The notes: a model not told the origin generated them from the sequence alone. Positions 1-11,202 are shown, counted from the stretch's first letter. The stretch: DNA of 64,000 nt from Pochonia chlamydosporia 170 (GCF_001653235.2 NW_019154043.1:868001-932000), one strand, 5' to 3'. Made by a program: numbers and translations.

Positions 1-1
1 A

Positions 2-1762
2 GTTGCATCAGCATCTGCTACCTCATCAGCCGATAGCCCTGCGTCCTTCGTTACGGCCGAACCGCAATCTCCCCGCCGACAGAGCCTTTTTGCCAGCAGG
101 CAAACGAGCTTGATCAAGACTCTTCTCCGATCCAGTCAACCACAGGGTGCTGCGGACACAGAGCATCGACACTCCATAGATACCAATATGGTGACCCGAA
201 AGATCTGGGTCAGGCGCCCCAATGCCTCTGCCACAACAATCACGATAAACGAAGAGGACCTGGTCGACGATGTGCGAGACATGATTCTGCGAAAATATGC
301 AAACTCGCTGGGCCGAACCTTTGATGCTCCAGATCTCGTCATTCGTATACACCCTCGAGACCAGGAGAAGGAGCGAGTCCTTGGCCCAGAGGAAGTGATG
401 GCTCGAACATTGGATACTTACTACTCAGGCGGGCAGACGGTTGACGAAGCTCTCACAATTGATATCCCTCGACGAACCCCAAAGGCCTCCCCACGCGTAC
501 CGATGCCACCCGGAACTACAACTACAACCTACTACATTACCGACGACGGACGGCCCTCAGAAGCCGGCGAGGGTTACTTTCCCCCAGTCATGACGGTGCC
601 ATCACCACATGCTGCACATGCAGTTCCAGTAACAGCGCCCAACGGTACTGTATCACATTCGATCGCTGTCATAGGAACCGGCCACATCCCTCCGATTCCG
701 TCGCCCGGCGGCACCAGATCACGGCTGTATAGAGAACGGCCAGATCGTCCAAGGTTAAATAGGACCCATACATCCTCGCCCACACTTCTGGCCGGCCATA
801 CCCCTGGTCCTCAGACCTCCGGGACCAGCAACCACGGTACGCAGAACTTTGTCCCACGGATGCCTCATTCTCGAACTCATTCAAGCTCTTCAGATCATCC
901 GTCCGGACTCCCGACAGTAAAAACCCCAATGGCCAAGTCACCTGGCCCCGACCCCACCCCCGCCAGAGTTGCCACGCCGCCCCCGCGAACGTCTTCCCCG
1001 AGGGCACCCAGCGCTCGCCTGAGACGGAGCAAGAAAAGTTCGGAATACTCGAAACCGGTCAATGTCCTGAACGGGAGTGTACCCCCAATCAATGTTCTCA
1101 TCGTCGAGGACAACCCCATCAATCTGAAGCTTTTGGAAGCGTTCGTGAAGAGATTAAAGGTGCGGTGGCAAACAGCCATGAATGGTAAGGATGCTGTGAA
1201 GAAGTGGAGGACCGGCGGATTCCATCTTGTCCTGATGGACATTCAACTGCCAGTGATGAACGGCCTTGACGCCACGCGGGAGATAAGAAGACTTGAAAGG
1301 GTCAACTCTATCGGTGTTTTCACCTCAGCACCTTGCAGTTCGACTGGCAACGATGAGGACGACATCAATGAACAGGATCGACTGCAGAATCTTTCCCTTT
1401 TCAAGAGCCCAGTCATTATTGTGGCCTTGACCGCCAGTTCGCTACAGAGCGACAGACACGAAGCCCTGGCTGCCGGATGCAACGACTTTTTAACCAAGGT
1501 ATGCTCGATACGTCGCTTCCGTTGTTTAATCTTGGTTAACAACTACTGACTGGACAAATAGCCCGTCAACTTTGTGTGGCTTGAACGCAAGGTCATGGAA
1601 TGGGGTTGTATGCAGGCACTCATCGACTTTGATGGCTGGCGTAAGTGGAAGGAAGCGTACTCGCAACAAAACGAAGAGCGAGAGGCTGCCAAGAAGGCCC
1701 AGGCAGCTGCAAAGGCCAAATCAAAAAAGAACCGAGCATCACTCTCTGCGGCAGCGGAGTAG
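2..1762 (+). CDS. ssk1: Ssk1-type response regulator of the HOG pathway (5' end outside window)
   Basis: Response regulator that takes phosphate from a Ypd1-type phosphotransfer protein and controls the Ssk2/22-type MAPKKK of the osmostress (HOG) pathway. Two exons are seen, 2-1498 and 1562-1762, joined in phase 0 across a 63-nt GT-AG intron lying just after the conserved receiver lysine. The frame is open to the window edge, so the true start is upstream. The visible 565 residues begin with a fungal Ssk1 N-terminal domain (about 50-130), then a long Pro/Ser/Thr-rich linker, then a receiver domain from about residue 362. It has the acidic pair in VLIVEDNP, phospho-acceptor Asp in LMDIQLPVMNG (about 413), the switch Thr in ALTAS, and Lys in LTK (499). 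The C terminus is an Ala/Lys-rich helix. The ending WLERKVMEWGCMQALIDFDGW is the usual Ssk1 signature. Family identity is very likely. Confidence 0.93.
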
Positions 1763-2306
1763 CATTGCGAAGTCGGACTACAGCACGAATGGTATATTTA
1801 CACGCCCGCATATAATACGGTTGCGGCAATGACGAATGAAGAGAATATTCAGGATATACGGTAATTGCCAAGATGGTAATGGCGATGTAGTTGTGTATGT
1901 TGTGAGAGTTGAGCATGTGGCACGAACCCGCGTGTATGAGACGAGTGTAATTAGATGTGCGCATGCAAACGTCGTCCTTTCCGCATTTATCAGCGCCCAG
2001 TAAGAGATAAGAGGCTAATATATTGTAATACCCGTCAAAAACCAATAAGACTATTCGGAATTGTACGAACCTGTGACTTATGACGAAACGCGGGTAGGAC
2101 ATCATGGGCATGGAGGGAGGTATCCGGCCCCGGAAAATAGTGGAGCCGGGGAGACCGAAAAATTACCACCACCAAATCCTTCAATCCACGTCCCTGAGTT
2201 AGCTTTCACTTTCCACATCGCGACACAACAACCTCACTCACCAATTGGCGCGCATTCGGCCGGTTATCAAGCTTCTTCAAAGCTGAGTGAACCTCCCATC
2301 ACAATA
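1763..2306. other. Intergenic spacer between ssk1 and the mS45 gene
   Basis: Holds the ssk1 3' UTR and the promoter and leader of the downstream gene. An open frame runs in phase into the mS45 start from 2061, but the mitochondrial-type presequence begins at the ATG at 2307, so this part is taken as leader. No other feature seen. Confidence 0.5.
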
Positions 2307-3472
2307 ATGCCGCCGAGAATAAGTAGCTCCTCAGCCGCGCTGGCGGCTGACCTGGCCTTACCACACCAAGCCATGTCAGCTGCACCGTTTGCAAGATCAT
2401 TTTCCTCGACACAATACCGCGAAAAGATGAGCCGGGCTCGTCAACAAATGTACCAATGGCTGAAATCGAGAGATGGTCAAGAGTTAGCCGCTGGTAAAGG
2501 TCCTCGATACCTGGGCCCGTTCCAGGACCAACCTTTTCCTCAGAACCCCTTGTTCCGCAGTCAACCTGTTTTGGATGAGCACACAAGGGAGCTCATTTGG
2601 GAAAAGGTTACGCAGCGAGGCGAATCTCTCAAGGCTGTCTCGGCTGAGATTGGCGTTGATGTGAGACGGGTTGCGGCTGTGGTGAGGCTCAAGGAGGTGG
2701 AGAGGCAATGGGTGAAAGATGTAAGTGTTACTTTTCTTGCCTTGCGTTTCCCGTGGTCCGACCCCAAAGATGCACTCCACATGATGAGACCAGTATAAAT
2801 TTTTCGATTAGTCTTGAAGACAATATCTATGGTTATAACTTTACTTTTTGCCTGAACACAGCTGCGATTTAACTCCTTTCTTCTTTGCTACGCATACATT
2901 TGCTAAGCGAGTGTTAACGACGGCAACAGGGCAACAAGCTGGCCACACCATACGCCAAGGCAGTCATGAGGATGCTGCCGAAAACGTCATACCGCGAGGG
3001 CGAGAAGAACGAACCCCACGAGGCAGTCAACGAGGTCCACGTTCACACATTGACCATGCAACAATTATTTGTACCCGTATCCGAGTCGAGGCAGTTCACA
3101 CGTGAAGATGCCGCCAAGGCTTTCCACGAGACAATGCTCTCGGCAGACACTCGTTCTCCCCAACCACAACTCATCAAGATGGAGCGCGATATTCTCAAAG
3201 GCATGAAGAGAGAAGACGGCAAGAAGAAGTTTGAGGAGGCTGTGCAAAAGGAGGAAGAGGTGGTGGCTAGGAAACTGGCAGAGGAGAGGGCCAAGGAGGA
3301 GCAGATGACGACGCGGGTCAAGACGGACAGATACGAGTTCCGAATCAAGGAAGTTGCTGTGGACGATGCCGGTCGGAATGGAAGATCACGGAAGGGCACG
3401 GGATGGCGATACGGCGCTCCATTTGACGACCGCAAGCGCGGCGTGGTCAAGATTCCCACGTCGGTTCCGTAA
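2307..3472 (+). CDS. mrps35: Mitochondrial small-subunit ribosomal protein mS45 (Bot1/Mrps35 family)
   Basis: Structural protein of the mitochondrial small ribosomal subunit, the family called Bot1p in fission yeast and Mrps35 in budding yeast. Two exons, 2307-2720 and 2930-3472, join in phase 0 through a 209-nt intron with a GTAAGT donor, giving 318 residues. The N terminus looks like a matrix-targeting presequence, rich in Ser, Ala and Arg and ending near FARSFSSTQYR (about 31-41). The family core follows: PRYLGPFQDQPFPQNPLFRSQP, then a helix-turn-helix-like block around KAVSAEIGVDVRRVAAVVRL. The second half has a charged Lys/Glu coiled-coil-like segment (about 235-275) and a basic tail. 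Length fits the family. The start was chosen at the ATG before the presequence rather than the in-frame upstream region. Identification is firm; the ribosomal role is by family. Confidence 0.9.
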
Positions 3473-3670
3473 AGGGACGAACGAGATGTATAGCATTTGT
3501 ATGTTTTGGGGTCAAAGCGATAGGTGGCATGTCTCAAGCCTTGAGCTTGTTGTATAATACTATGTACAGTGCTGTGGATGCACAGCAAACCAAATAAATA
3601 CCAAATTCTCTGTCATGGAAGCTTGTCTATCATCTAACGTGAAAGGTCATTGCTAAGCAAGTTATCATGC

Positions 3671-4611
3671 TCATAAAACAGGCCTCGAGGCATCATCATG
3701 TCCGTTCTGCGCCTCAACAATGAAGTTTCGTCGCAATTGTGCAATATCATGGGGAGATATTTTGCACTGGTTCAACACGTACTCTTCTATCGAGCCGTAC
3801 TCCTCCCTCATTACCTTGAGAGTAGCAAGCATGCTCTCAGGTCTGTCACCGTTAGTTTCGCTTCACTTCCACAACACACTGATGTAGTATAAAAACAATA
3901 ATGGCCTCGAGTAAAACGCCAAACTCACCTTGAACTCAACATCCTCCACGCACCGGCCTCATCAACCGTCACCTTCTCCGCACTCATCAACCTCTCCATA
4001 ATACCCTTCTTCAGCGGCGCCAACCCATCCTCCGTAAGCCCATACTCCCACGCAATCGTGTCATCATCCACACCACACAACGACAGCACGATAGCGCATA
4101 TCAGACCCGTCCGATCCTTACCCGCCGTGCAATGCACCAGACACGGCGTGGGGTTCTCCTGCGCAAGATGTCGTAGTATCGGGGCGAATGCGCGCTCGCC
4201 ACCTGCACTGAGTATCCCTCTGTAGGCGGAGACGAAGCCGGCAGTGGTGTCGACGGCCGCGTAGTCCTGGTACCGGAGGGCTATGGCCTCGGGCGTGTAG
4301 TCGACGAGTTTGAAGACGGGGACGTGTATTCGTGTGAGAGAGGGAGGGGATTGGGAGCAGGCGTCGGCGGCGGAGGGGCCGCCTTGTCGGGTGACTTCGA
4401 CGTCGGAGCGGAGGTCGAATACGTGGGTGATGTGGAGGGACTGGAGGGACGGGACGGCGCCGGGGGTTGGGGCAGCGGAGCGGTAGAGAAGGCCAGGGCG
4501 GGTGGTGGTTTTTGAGGTTGTTGGTGATGTTTGTGGTGGTGGTGGGATGGGGATGTTGCCGATGTCGCGGAGGTTGGGGAGGACGGATTGGTGTGGGGTG
4601 AGGTCTATCAT
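3671..4611 (-). CDS. Tyrosine/serine protein phosphatase, IphP-like family
   Basis: Predicted cytosolic dual-specificity phosphatase of the single-domain fungal family (Y_phosphatase3). Two exons, 4611-3929 and 3842-3671, join through an 86-nt intron with GTGAGT donor and CAG acceptor; the AG|A split codon fits phase, giving 284 residues. The N terminus carries the family start NLRDIG (about 13-18) and LLYRSA (41-46), then FDLRSD (65-70). The P-loop is HCTAGKDRTG, with nucleophile Cys161 and phosphate-binding Arg167. The second exon supplies the C-terminal block ESMLATLKVMREEYGSIEEY, typical of this family, so the first-exon frame alone would be truncated. A Pro/Thr-rich insert (about 21-38) explains the GGT-rich look of the plus strand here. 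It converges on mS45. Substrate cannot be read from the sequence. Confidence 0.9.
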
Positions 4612-5648
4612 GGTGGTGAGGTATGGCGGTTTGTGGGTTGTTGGTGGGAGGTGATGTAGGTGAAGAGGTGTTGTTCAATGTGTCGTTGGGCTGGATGTTG
4701 ATGTTGGAGTTTGGATGTGGACGTGGATGTGCCGAGGCTCGGAGGGAAAGTTCGAGTTGGTGTTGGAGTCCAAGTTGGGCGCGGATCGGACCATTCATTT
4801 GACCCCGCTGCCAGATCAATGTAGATGCGGCGGCATTAAAAGAGTTGAATTGTGGAGGCGGCTTGGCTTTTTTGGTAGACTTGCATAAATTGTTGGCGAG
4901 TTGATTTGTTGACTTGAATGGAGTTAATGATGAGAGGATTGTTGCTCTTACACTGTGGCATTCATGGATGTCGTCGTATTGGGCGCGAATTGATCATCAC
5001 TCACATAACACCAGGCACGCAACTGATGTACTACAGAATCAACACGACTATAAATGAGGACTGGGACGCTAGAAGCCCGTCATATGCTCAAATTGTCACT
5101 CACTTTGCCTGACTGTAAATGATGCTATTGAGCTCTCATCTTTGGATCCTGCCGGATGTACGTGTGTAGTACGTGGTAAAAGGTATGTGCCATATCTAAG
5201 TATATACTAATACATCTTAGTATCCCTTAGCATATAACGCGATATGTAATTCGTTTTACTTGTTTGAATATTTCGATTCCTCCCGTGGTACTCCTGAAAT
5301 CTGAGACAGGAGGATTTCACGCCGAAATCCTCGGAGGCCTCTCAAAGTCCATCGCTTCTTGAAAGTATAAAGACTAAAACGCGTGACTGCCCTGTAATTT
5401 TATAACGTTGGTTACTTTTAACGCAACTGAATATCGGCTAGTTAAAAAGTTGAGCCCAGAGCATCTCTTTCCAACTTCCAACCTTGTCATCGTGTAGTTG
5501 TTTCAAGCTCTACCGAAACAACCAAGGTGTCTTGCGCTATATATAAGACCAGGGCCAGGTATCTAGCATTCGCCAGCGAAGTGAGACTAACACGACACTG
5601 CCCAAGATCCTAGTACCGTTGATAGTTATCATTCTCAGACACCACCGC
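4612..5648. other. Intergenic spacer between phosphatase and DUF4185 gene
   Basis: The first part is the upstream region of the minus-strand phosphatase and is rich in G/T tracts. From about 5160 to 5460 it becomes AT-rich with many TATA/TAGTAT strings and no open frame of note. This could be a decayed, possibly RIP-affected relic, but no terminal repeats were found. Confidence 0.4.
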
Positions 5649-6814
5649 TTACAGCCCATCAGCACGAAACTGCATCACCCGATACGTATCCCCATTCCAC
5701 TGAGACACAGCAAAGTCAAACTTATCCACCGTCGACCCCGGGAATATAAATCCCCCATACGGCGACGCAACATAGTTGTCATGCTCGCTCTGCAAGTTCG
5801 CCGCCGGTAAAATGAGCACCCTCTCCGGCGCAGCAAACAAGTTATCCGTCGGACCATTAAGGACCATGTAGTGAATCCCCAGGGGCTCCATGTTCAACCA
5901 CGTAAACACCCATTTACCACCGCCCAAGTTCCGCCACGAGATCTCACCCCATCTGCGTGCTGGTGCAATCGTCGTCGGCGGGTTTCCCCAGGCCCAAGCG
6001 CCGCTGGCATAGCCCCATGGCTGCCAGGCATTTGCGTCGCCGAGACTGCCGACTGGAACTCGGTGGAGGAGGAGATCGGAGACAAGGTCGCGGTTGAAGA
6101 CGGTGGATAGGCAGTAGACGTAGTTGTCGTCACCTACGGCGCAACTACGCACCTGTTAGTATGTGCCTCAATAAACGCTAGACTTTCTGTGTCATGGTGG
6201 TGCTGGTCTTACGTCTTCTGTTGAAACGCATAATTGTACATGTTGCCAGGCCAGAGGAACAAGTACGTCCAAGTATTGCCATTATCTTCGCTGACCCAAA
6301 AGTCCGAGTGGTCCTACACATGTCAAAAACCTGAATCAAGCTAATGGAACGAAAGACGAACCGTCTTGTAAATGACACCTCGCATGAGATTCATGTACAG
6401 CTTCCCCCCAGCAGCAAATACATCAGACGGAATAGCAGTAGTTCCTCCCTGGTGCCCTTCAGGAACCAGACCAACAGCAGCAGCGCCACCGACACATCCA
6501 TCGATCGTCACTTGGTCGAGGTTCGCATTGGATGAATATAAGCCGATCGGGGCGCGCCAATTCGCACCGCCGACTCGATCGGCAAATGTGTCGCCACAAA
6601 CGAATATCAGGCGTCCGTCTGGCGTGCGGGCGGGAATGCCGAGATCAGTGAACCCAGCTTGGAATTTACCGGTGAGACTGGGCCCAGTTAGGTCTTTGAC
6701 TTTGTATACTGCGCCTGTTCGCGCGGTTAGAGTTGAGTTGAAGGTTTGTAGATCAGCGTCGGTTGGTGCCGTGGATGCTATGCCTGCAAGGGCGGCGATG
6801 ATGCTGAAGCGCAT
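5649..6814 (-). CDS. Secreted DUF4185 protein (family related to endo-D-arabinanases)
   Basis: Secreted protein of the DUF4185 fold. Bacterial members of this family include endo-D-arabinanases (CAZy GH183); whether this fungal branch has that activity is unknown. Three exons, 6814-6362, 6313-6213 and 6144-5649, give 349 residues with consistent phases; the first donor is the less common GTTCGT. A signal peptide occupies about residues 1-16 (MRFSIIAALAGIASTA). The body has the repeated-strand look of a five-bladed propeller, with LIFVCGDTFAD (a GDTF motif typical of DUF4185), a middle SEDNGNTWTYL strand, and RWGEISWRNLGGGKWVFTW. A TATA box lies about 120 bp upstream at 6931-6940. It is divergent from the NlpC/P60 gene, 823 bp away, suggesting shared control. 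Family call is good; substrate is inference. Confidence 0.85.
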
Positions 6815-7637
6815 TTTTGTCTGTCCGTTTCTTATTGGCTTTGTAATATGTATTTGCGTAATTATACTTGGACTATGTAATCGTTTCCAGCTTCACTGAA
6901 CAAACTCGAGTTGACAACCTCTCACCCGGATTTATACCAAAGCCTACACCGTGGAACTCAACGGCCACAACTAATACTCCGCGTCGCCGTTCTGCAAACT
7001 CCCGTCGAAGCGTCTAATGTTGCCGTTTAGCCGTCGTTTCAACTCGGAAGTTGAAGTCCTCGTGCATGAACTCACAACTCCTCATTCGATGTTGGACTTC
7101 AGCCAAAGCCCATGCCATCGCAAGCATACCTTCAAATGTCTAATCAATCTCAAAAAGGCAGCTCCCTATGCAAGCACACACAAAGCGTCACACATCACCG
7201 CTCATGTCATTGGCCCGTCTCGCATTGTCGTGTTGGCCAGGGTTCCAAATTACAAGGTCCGATCTTCCTTCGGCTTGGTCTAGCGCGGAGTTGACAAGGC
7301 ACTCCGCAAACAACGCTTTGAGTAGATGCACACGCAGATCTGGTGGCGTGGCGATCCATATTACTACTATTTTTAGCCGGCTCCGGTTGTGAGACTGCCA
7401 CAGGAGAATGTCTCTGCTGGGCGACGAGCCGGAATGCTTACTGTCAGTTCTTTAAAGTTGATCCGTCGCCAAGTGTAGATCACGGCTGCCGTATATTGTA
7501 CGGAATACGGATTGTTGTTTGGAATGGGGATAAAAAGGGCCAATGTGAAGGTTAATCGTTATGTTAGCTATTAACCTTATCTCAAACTCAACAAGCATCC
7601 TTCTAGAAAACCTCTTTTGAAAGACTGTCATCTCAAT
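6815..7637. other. Divergent promoter region between DUF4185 and NlpC/P60 genes
   Basis: 823 bp that must contain the promoters of both flanking secreted-protein genes. A TATA box serves the minus-strand gene; the plus-strand side has an ATAAAAAG string near 7530, about 105 bp before the NlpC/P60 start. Short open frames here look like chance. Confidence 0.5.
6931..6940 (-). promoter_or_regulatory. TATA box of the DUF4185 gene
   Basis: Minus strand reads GGTATAAAT about 117-125 bp upstream of the ATG at 6814, a normal position for a fungal promoter. Confidence 0.5.
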
Positions 7638-8583
7638 ATGATTTCCAAGTTTGTTCTTGCAGCAACACTGCTCCTCAATGGAGCACTTGTTGTCGCCACG
7701 CCCCTGACTAACAACCCCTTGACCTCTCGCGGCATCGGTGATGCCTGCAAAGGCGCCGCTGGTGATGGTTCCTGTAAAAACGTACCCGACTGTAAGTGTC
7801 GCTCCCTGAACACTCATAAATCATGATCAACCACTAACACTTTCTCGTAGGCCAGGGCATCTCTTACACTGAAGCCCTCTGCCCCAACGACCCATCCAAT
7901 GTAATGTGCTGCGTCGAAAACAAGTGCAACGCCGGAGGCAAAGACGGCATGTGCCGGAGCAAGGCTCAAGGCTGCCCCGGAGGCAACTTTGCAGACGGCG
8001 GCTCGTGCCCCGGAGGCGGTGATGCTGCTTGCTGCGTTCCCGACCCTGGCATGTCCCAAACTGTTCCCCAGAAGATTCTCGCTCAGGCTCAAACTGCTGC
8101 TGGTCTTCCCTACGCCTGGGGCGGCGGTAGCTGCGCCGGACCTACTCATGATAACCCTCCCTGGCAGAACGGCGAGGTTGGCTTCGACTGCTCTGGTCTC
8201 GTCTGCTGGGCCGTCTGCAAGGTCACTGGACGTGATCTCTTCACCGAGGGTCTCAGGAACACGCGCGCCATGTACTGCGCCGACGAGGCTAAGCTCAAGT
8301 ACAAGAAGGTGCCGCTTGCAGAGCGACAGGCCGGTGATGCCATCTTCTTTGGAGGAGCGTGCGACTGCGGCTCGAGCAGCTCAATCCATCACGTCGGTTT
8401 GATGATGTAAGTTTGTTGTGATTGTATCTGAGTAAAATGGGATATATGGATAGCTGACATCTGCGCAGGGATAACAATGACCGATTCTTCAACGCACCCA
8501 ACGATGACATCAACAAGGTTCTGGAGTCGTCTGTATCTGGTTTTGGAGAGCAGCCTTGCCCATTTGTCATTCGCTTTGCGTAG
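7638..8583 (+). CDS. Secreted NlpC/P60 cysteine peptidase with duplicated Cys-rich module
   Basis: Predicted secreted peptidoglycan hydrolase of the NlpC/P60 superfamily, which cuts D-Glu-to-diamino-acid bonds in bacterial stem peptides. Three exons, 7638-7791, 7851-8406 and 8469-8583, give 274 residues with matching phases. Signal peptide about 1-20. Then come two tandem Cys-rich modules with pattern C-x8-C-x5/6-C-x9/10-C-x7/8-CC (about 36-75 and 80-122), similar to modules seen N-terminal to fungal muramidases. The catalytic domain follows: LPYAWGGG, nucleophile Cys in FDCSGLVCW, and catalytic His in SIHHVGLMM. The third polar residue appears to be the Asn of FFNAP, where many homologues have His. 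Fungi lack peptidoglycan, so bacteria are the likely target. Divergent from the DUF4185 gene. Family assignment is strong. Confidence 0.92.
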
Positions 8584-8884
8584 GGGAAATAAGGGAGCGG
8601 GATCGGAATAGCTTGCCTATACAAACACGACCGTGGAGTTGATGTATCACACGAGACTCGTATATATTAAAACTATTACCTAAACTTGGTAACCAAGCAC
8701 TGTCAATTACTAACTGTTAACTCATCAACTGTGTGATGATGTAATACATTCACCTTGTACTTCATCTTTCACATACTAGCTGAACTTGTCCAACTCGGCC
8801 ACAACTTTCTCCCGCAACTTGTCACGTACCCCTTGCTCAAGGAGTTCCCGATGATCCTCACCAACCCCAGCAGACCACGATTGT
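8584..8884. other. Convergent spacer with possible out-of-frame 3' coding remnant
   Basis: Contains the NlpC/P60 3' UTR. On the minus strand, 8936-8776 is open in a frame different from the upstream sphingomyelinase-like gene and encodes a charged helix-like tail ending VVAELDKFS. It may be the former C terminus of that gene after a frameshift. Confidence 0.35.
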
Positions 8885-11117
8885 TTAGTCGTCCTCCCCC
8901 TGCAACGTCTCCTTCTGCTTCTTCTTTTTCTTGATTATGTTCTTTAGTTTCTCCGCCTGCCCCGCCTCATCTTCTCTTTTCATCCTGTCGTCCACCGTGT
9001 CACTGATACAGTTTTCTTCAGCCAACCCCCCCTTCATCGAGCAGATTTCGTTCCACCAATCTGCTTGCCTTCCCTTCCATAATTTCGCGCCCTGTGTCCT
9101 GCGGCCATAGTACTTTGAGTACTGCGCAGTATTCCAGAACTTAGTTAGGTTGTGCCAAAACCCTGCTGTAAGCTCAACGCTGGGATCCGTAAGTTTGGGC
9201 TTCACCAATTTCGCGTAGGCTTTCCTGGCTGAGAAGTATTCTTTCCACTCTGGACCGGTTTGGAAAGCTTCGTCATTCATGTCTGCCATGTAAGTCGTCA
9301 CGTCCAACACTCCGAATGTCTCCGGATCGACGTCGTATACGCGGAAAGATGGGTTCCCGCGGAACGGGGAGAGTGACGGCGCAAGGTATGACGTGACGAT
9401 GGCATTCGAAGAGTTCCTTTGTTTATGTGCTTCGCCGTGCTTGTGATCGCGATCATTCCAGGTCGTGGTTTTGTTGCTATAGTTGATCTGGAATTGGTCC
9501 ATGTGGGTATGGCCGAAGAACAGGGCTGCTATGGTTCCTGAGTACCGCTGAAGAATCTGGTTGAAGGCGTGGGAAGCGTGCAGCATGACATCTGCATCTC
9601 CAAATCCCATATGGCCAAGGATCCAGACGTTTTCTTCTGCTTCTTCAGCCAACTCCAGCTCGTTTGCCAACCATTCGAGTTGGCCATCTGGGTCAACGTC
9701 CACCGGATCTTTATACAGCCACAAGTTGCCAGAGTAGTAGAGATTGGTGTTGATGGAGATGATTCGAAGGTTCCCTCCGGGTACTTTGGTAGAGTAACGT
9801 CCCCCTGTCTGGATTTCTCCTTCTTGGATGGAGCCAGACGCCGAACCCCAGTCCGCCGACAGCCTGTCGTAAAGCCATTGCTGGCTGTTGCTTTCAGAGA
9901 CGTTTCCGTATGGGAATGAATTCACAGGGGAGCTCTCGAGGTTACCGACCACGCCGTAGACTACCTTGAGGTATTCGCTCATCTTACCGTAGGCGCGCTC
10001 GACTGCAAGCATACCAGACTCGTTAGCCAAGAGCCATGCCAACATTGAACTAAGGACAAGGCTGCAACACAAGGTTTCTTACTTTGCTGTGCGTTCACCT
10101 CCGGTGACGACTTCCATACTTGGCGTCCCATAACATTGCCAGTAAAAATCGAAAACGCCGCGTCCGGTACATGTTTCCTTATGGCTTGGTACATGCTCTC
10201 TTCGAGTAGAGGAGGAGTGTCACAGGTTCTGGGATGACCATACGGGCCAGCCGGGTGCTTGTTCTTTTCATCCCAAAGGGTTTCAAGGCCTCCGGGGAGT
10301 CTGCAAGTGACCGTCAATATACATACACACATATCAGACGTCTATTGTCCAACTTGACAACTTTGATGGAACAGACAAGTCGGCATCGCTTACCTGCAAC
10401 ACAACACAGGGTTATCGCACTCGGCTCTCGCCCCCTCAACATATTCAGGATCGATGTTGAGATCTGAAAAGTGAACAATTTTAATGGGCTCCTTGCCACT
10501 GGGCTCCGGGCGACCGCGCTCTCGCTTCCGCTTTGTAAGGGCAAGCTTCGGTTTCGGATTCTCACTAAGGCAAGTCTTGATCCATCTATTGCAAAGCATT
10601 GTTGCCGCTTGAGACTTGGGTACCCTGTCCATGCTTCGCAAGGTGTTGGTAAAGATCCGTCCGTGTTCCTCCACCACGCCTCGACACACTTCTCCCCACT
10701 CGGGCTTTTGGCCGAAATGTCAGCAGACGCAAAACATTTTTGCGAGGGTGAAATCTCATGGTTGGCACATACCTTCTTGTGGCGGTCTTCGAGTTTGTCA
10801 CATAGCGCTTTAGCGTTGAGTATAAACTTGTCATCGCCATCGAGCGTTACCTGGTGTTGCAGATATTGTAGGACACCCTGTTCCATTCAGTTTCTGTTTC
10901 TAAATTCGTCCAGGGCGGCGAAACTCACAATGCACGCTTTACAGTTCATGGAATTCTTCACGGATCCCTCTTTAGCCCAGAATTTTAATGCTTTCCACAA
11001 GTTAGCCTGTTGCTGTTTAGTGTCATAAAACTCCATGCCGGCGACATGATTATTCTTGGGTGGTTCACCCTTGCCCAGGGTAAAAGCCACCATGAGAAAG
11101 AAGAGAAGAAACAACAT
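8885..11117 (-). CDS. Acid sphingomyelinase-family protein with degenerate active site
   Basis: Secreted member of the acid sphingomyelinase (calcineurin-like phosphoesterase) family. Five exons, 11117-10929, 10877-10773, 10704-10394, 10300-10083 and 10002-8885, give 646 residues; all phases agree. Signal peptide about 1-17, saposin-like Cys domain about 50-150, phosphoesterase domain from about 174. The family metal and catalytic motifs can be lined up. Retained: Asp179, Asn295, His405 (GHM), His439 and His441 (GHTH). Changed: DxH is DLN (Asn181), GD is GN (Asn257), and GNH is GNL (Leu296). Three of the conserved residues are therefore lost, so it is probably not an active hydrolase. The C terminus is a Lys/Glu-rich tail that may be frameshifted. 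The start was chosen at the ATG with a signal peptide below a TATA box, not the ATG at 11219. Fold is certain; function is unknown. Confidence 0.85.
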
Positions 11118-11202
11118 CTTGGCGGTGACGACTCTCCAAACAACAGAAAACAAGTCAGGAATGCGCAGCTCGATGAGATGAGTTGCACAGGTGCAGAAGG
11201 CT

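Noticed and set aside
4118..4819. Minus-strand frame of 233 codons, Pro/His-rich
   Set aside because: Out-of-frame shadow of the phosphatase first exon, whose P-loop lies in another frame.
10471..11028. Plus-strand open frame of 185 codons
   Set aside because: Antisense shadow of the sphingomyelinase-like gene, whose exons, phases and motifs are clear on the minus strand.
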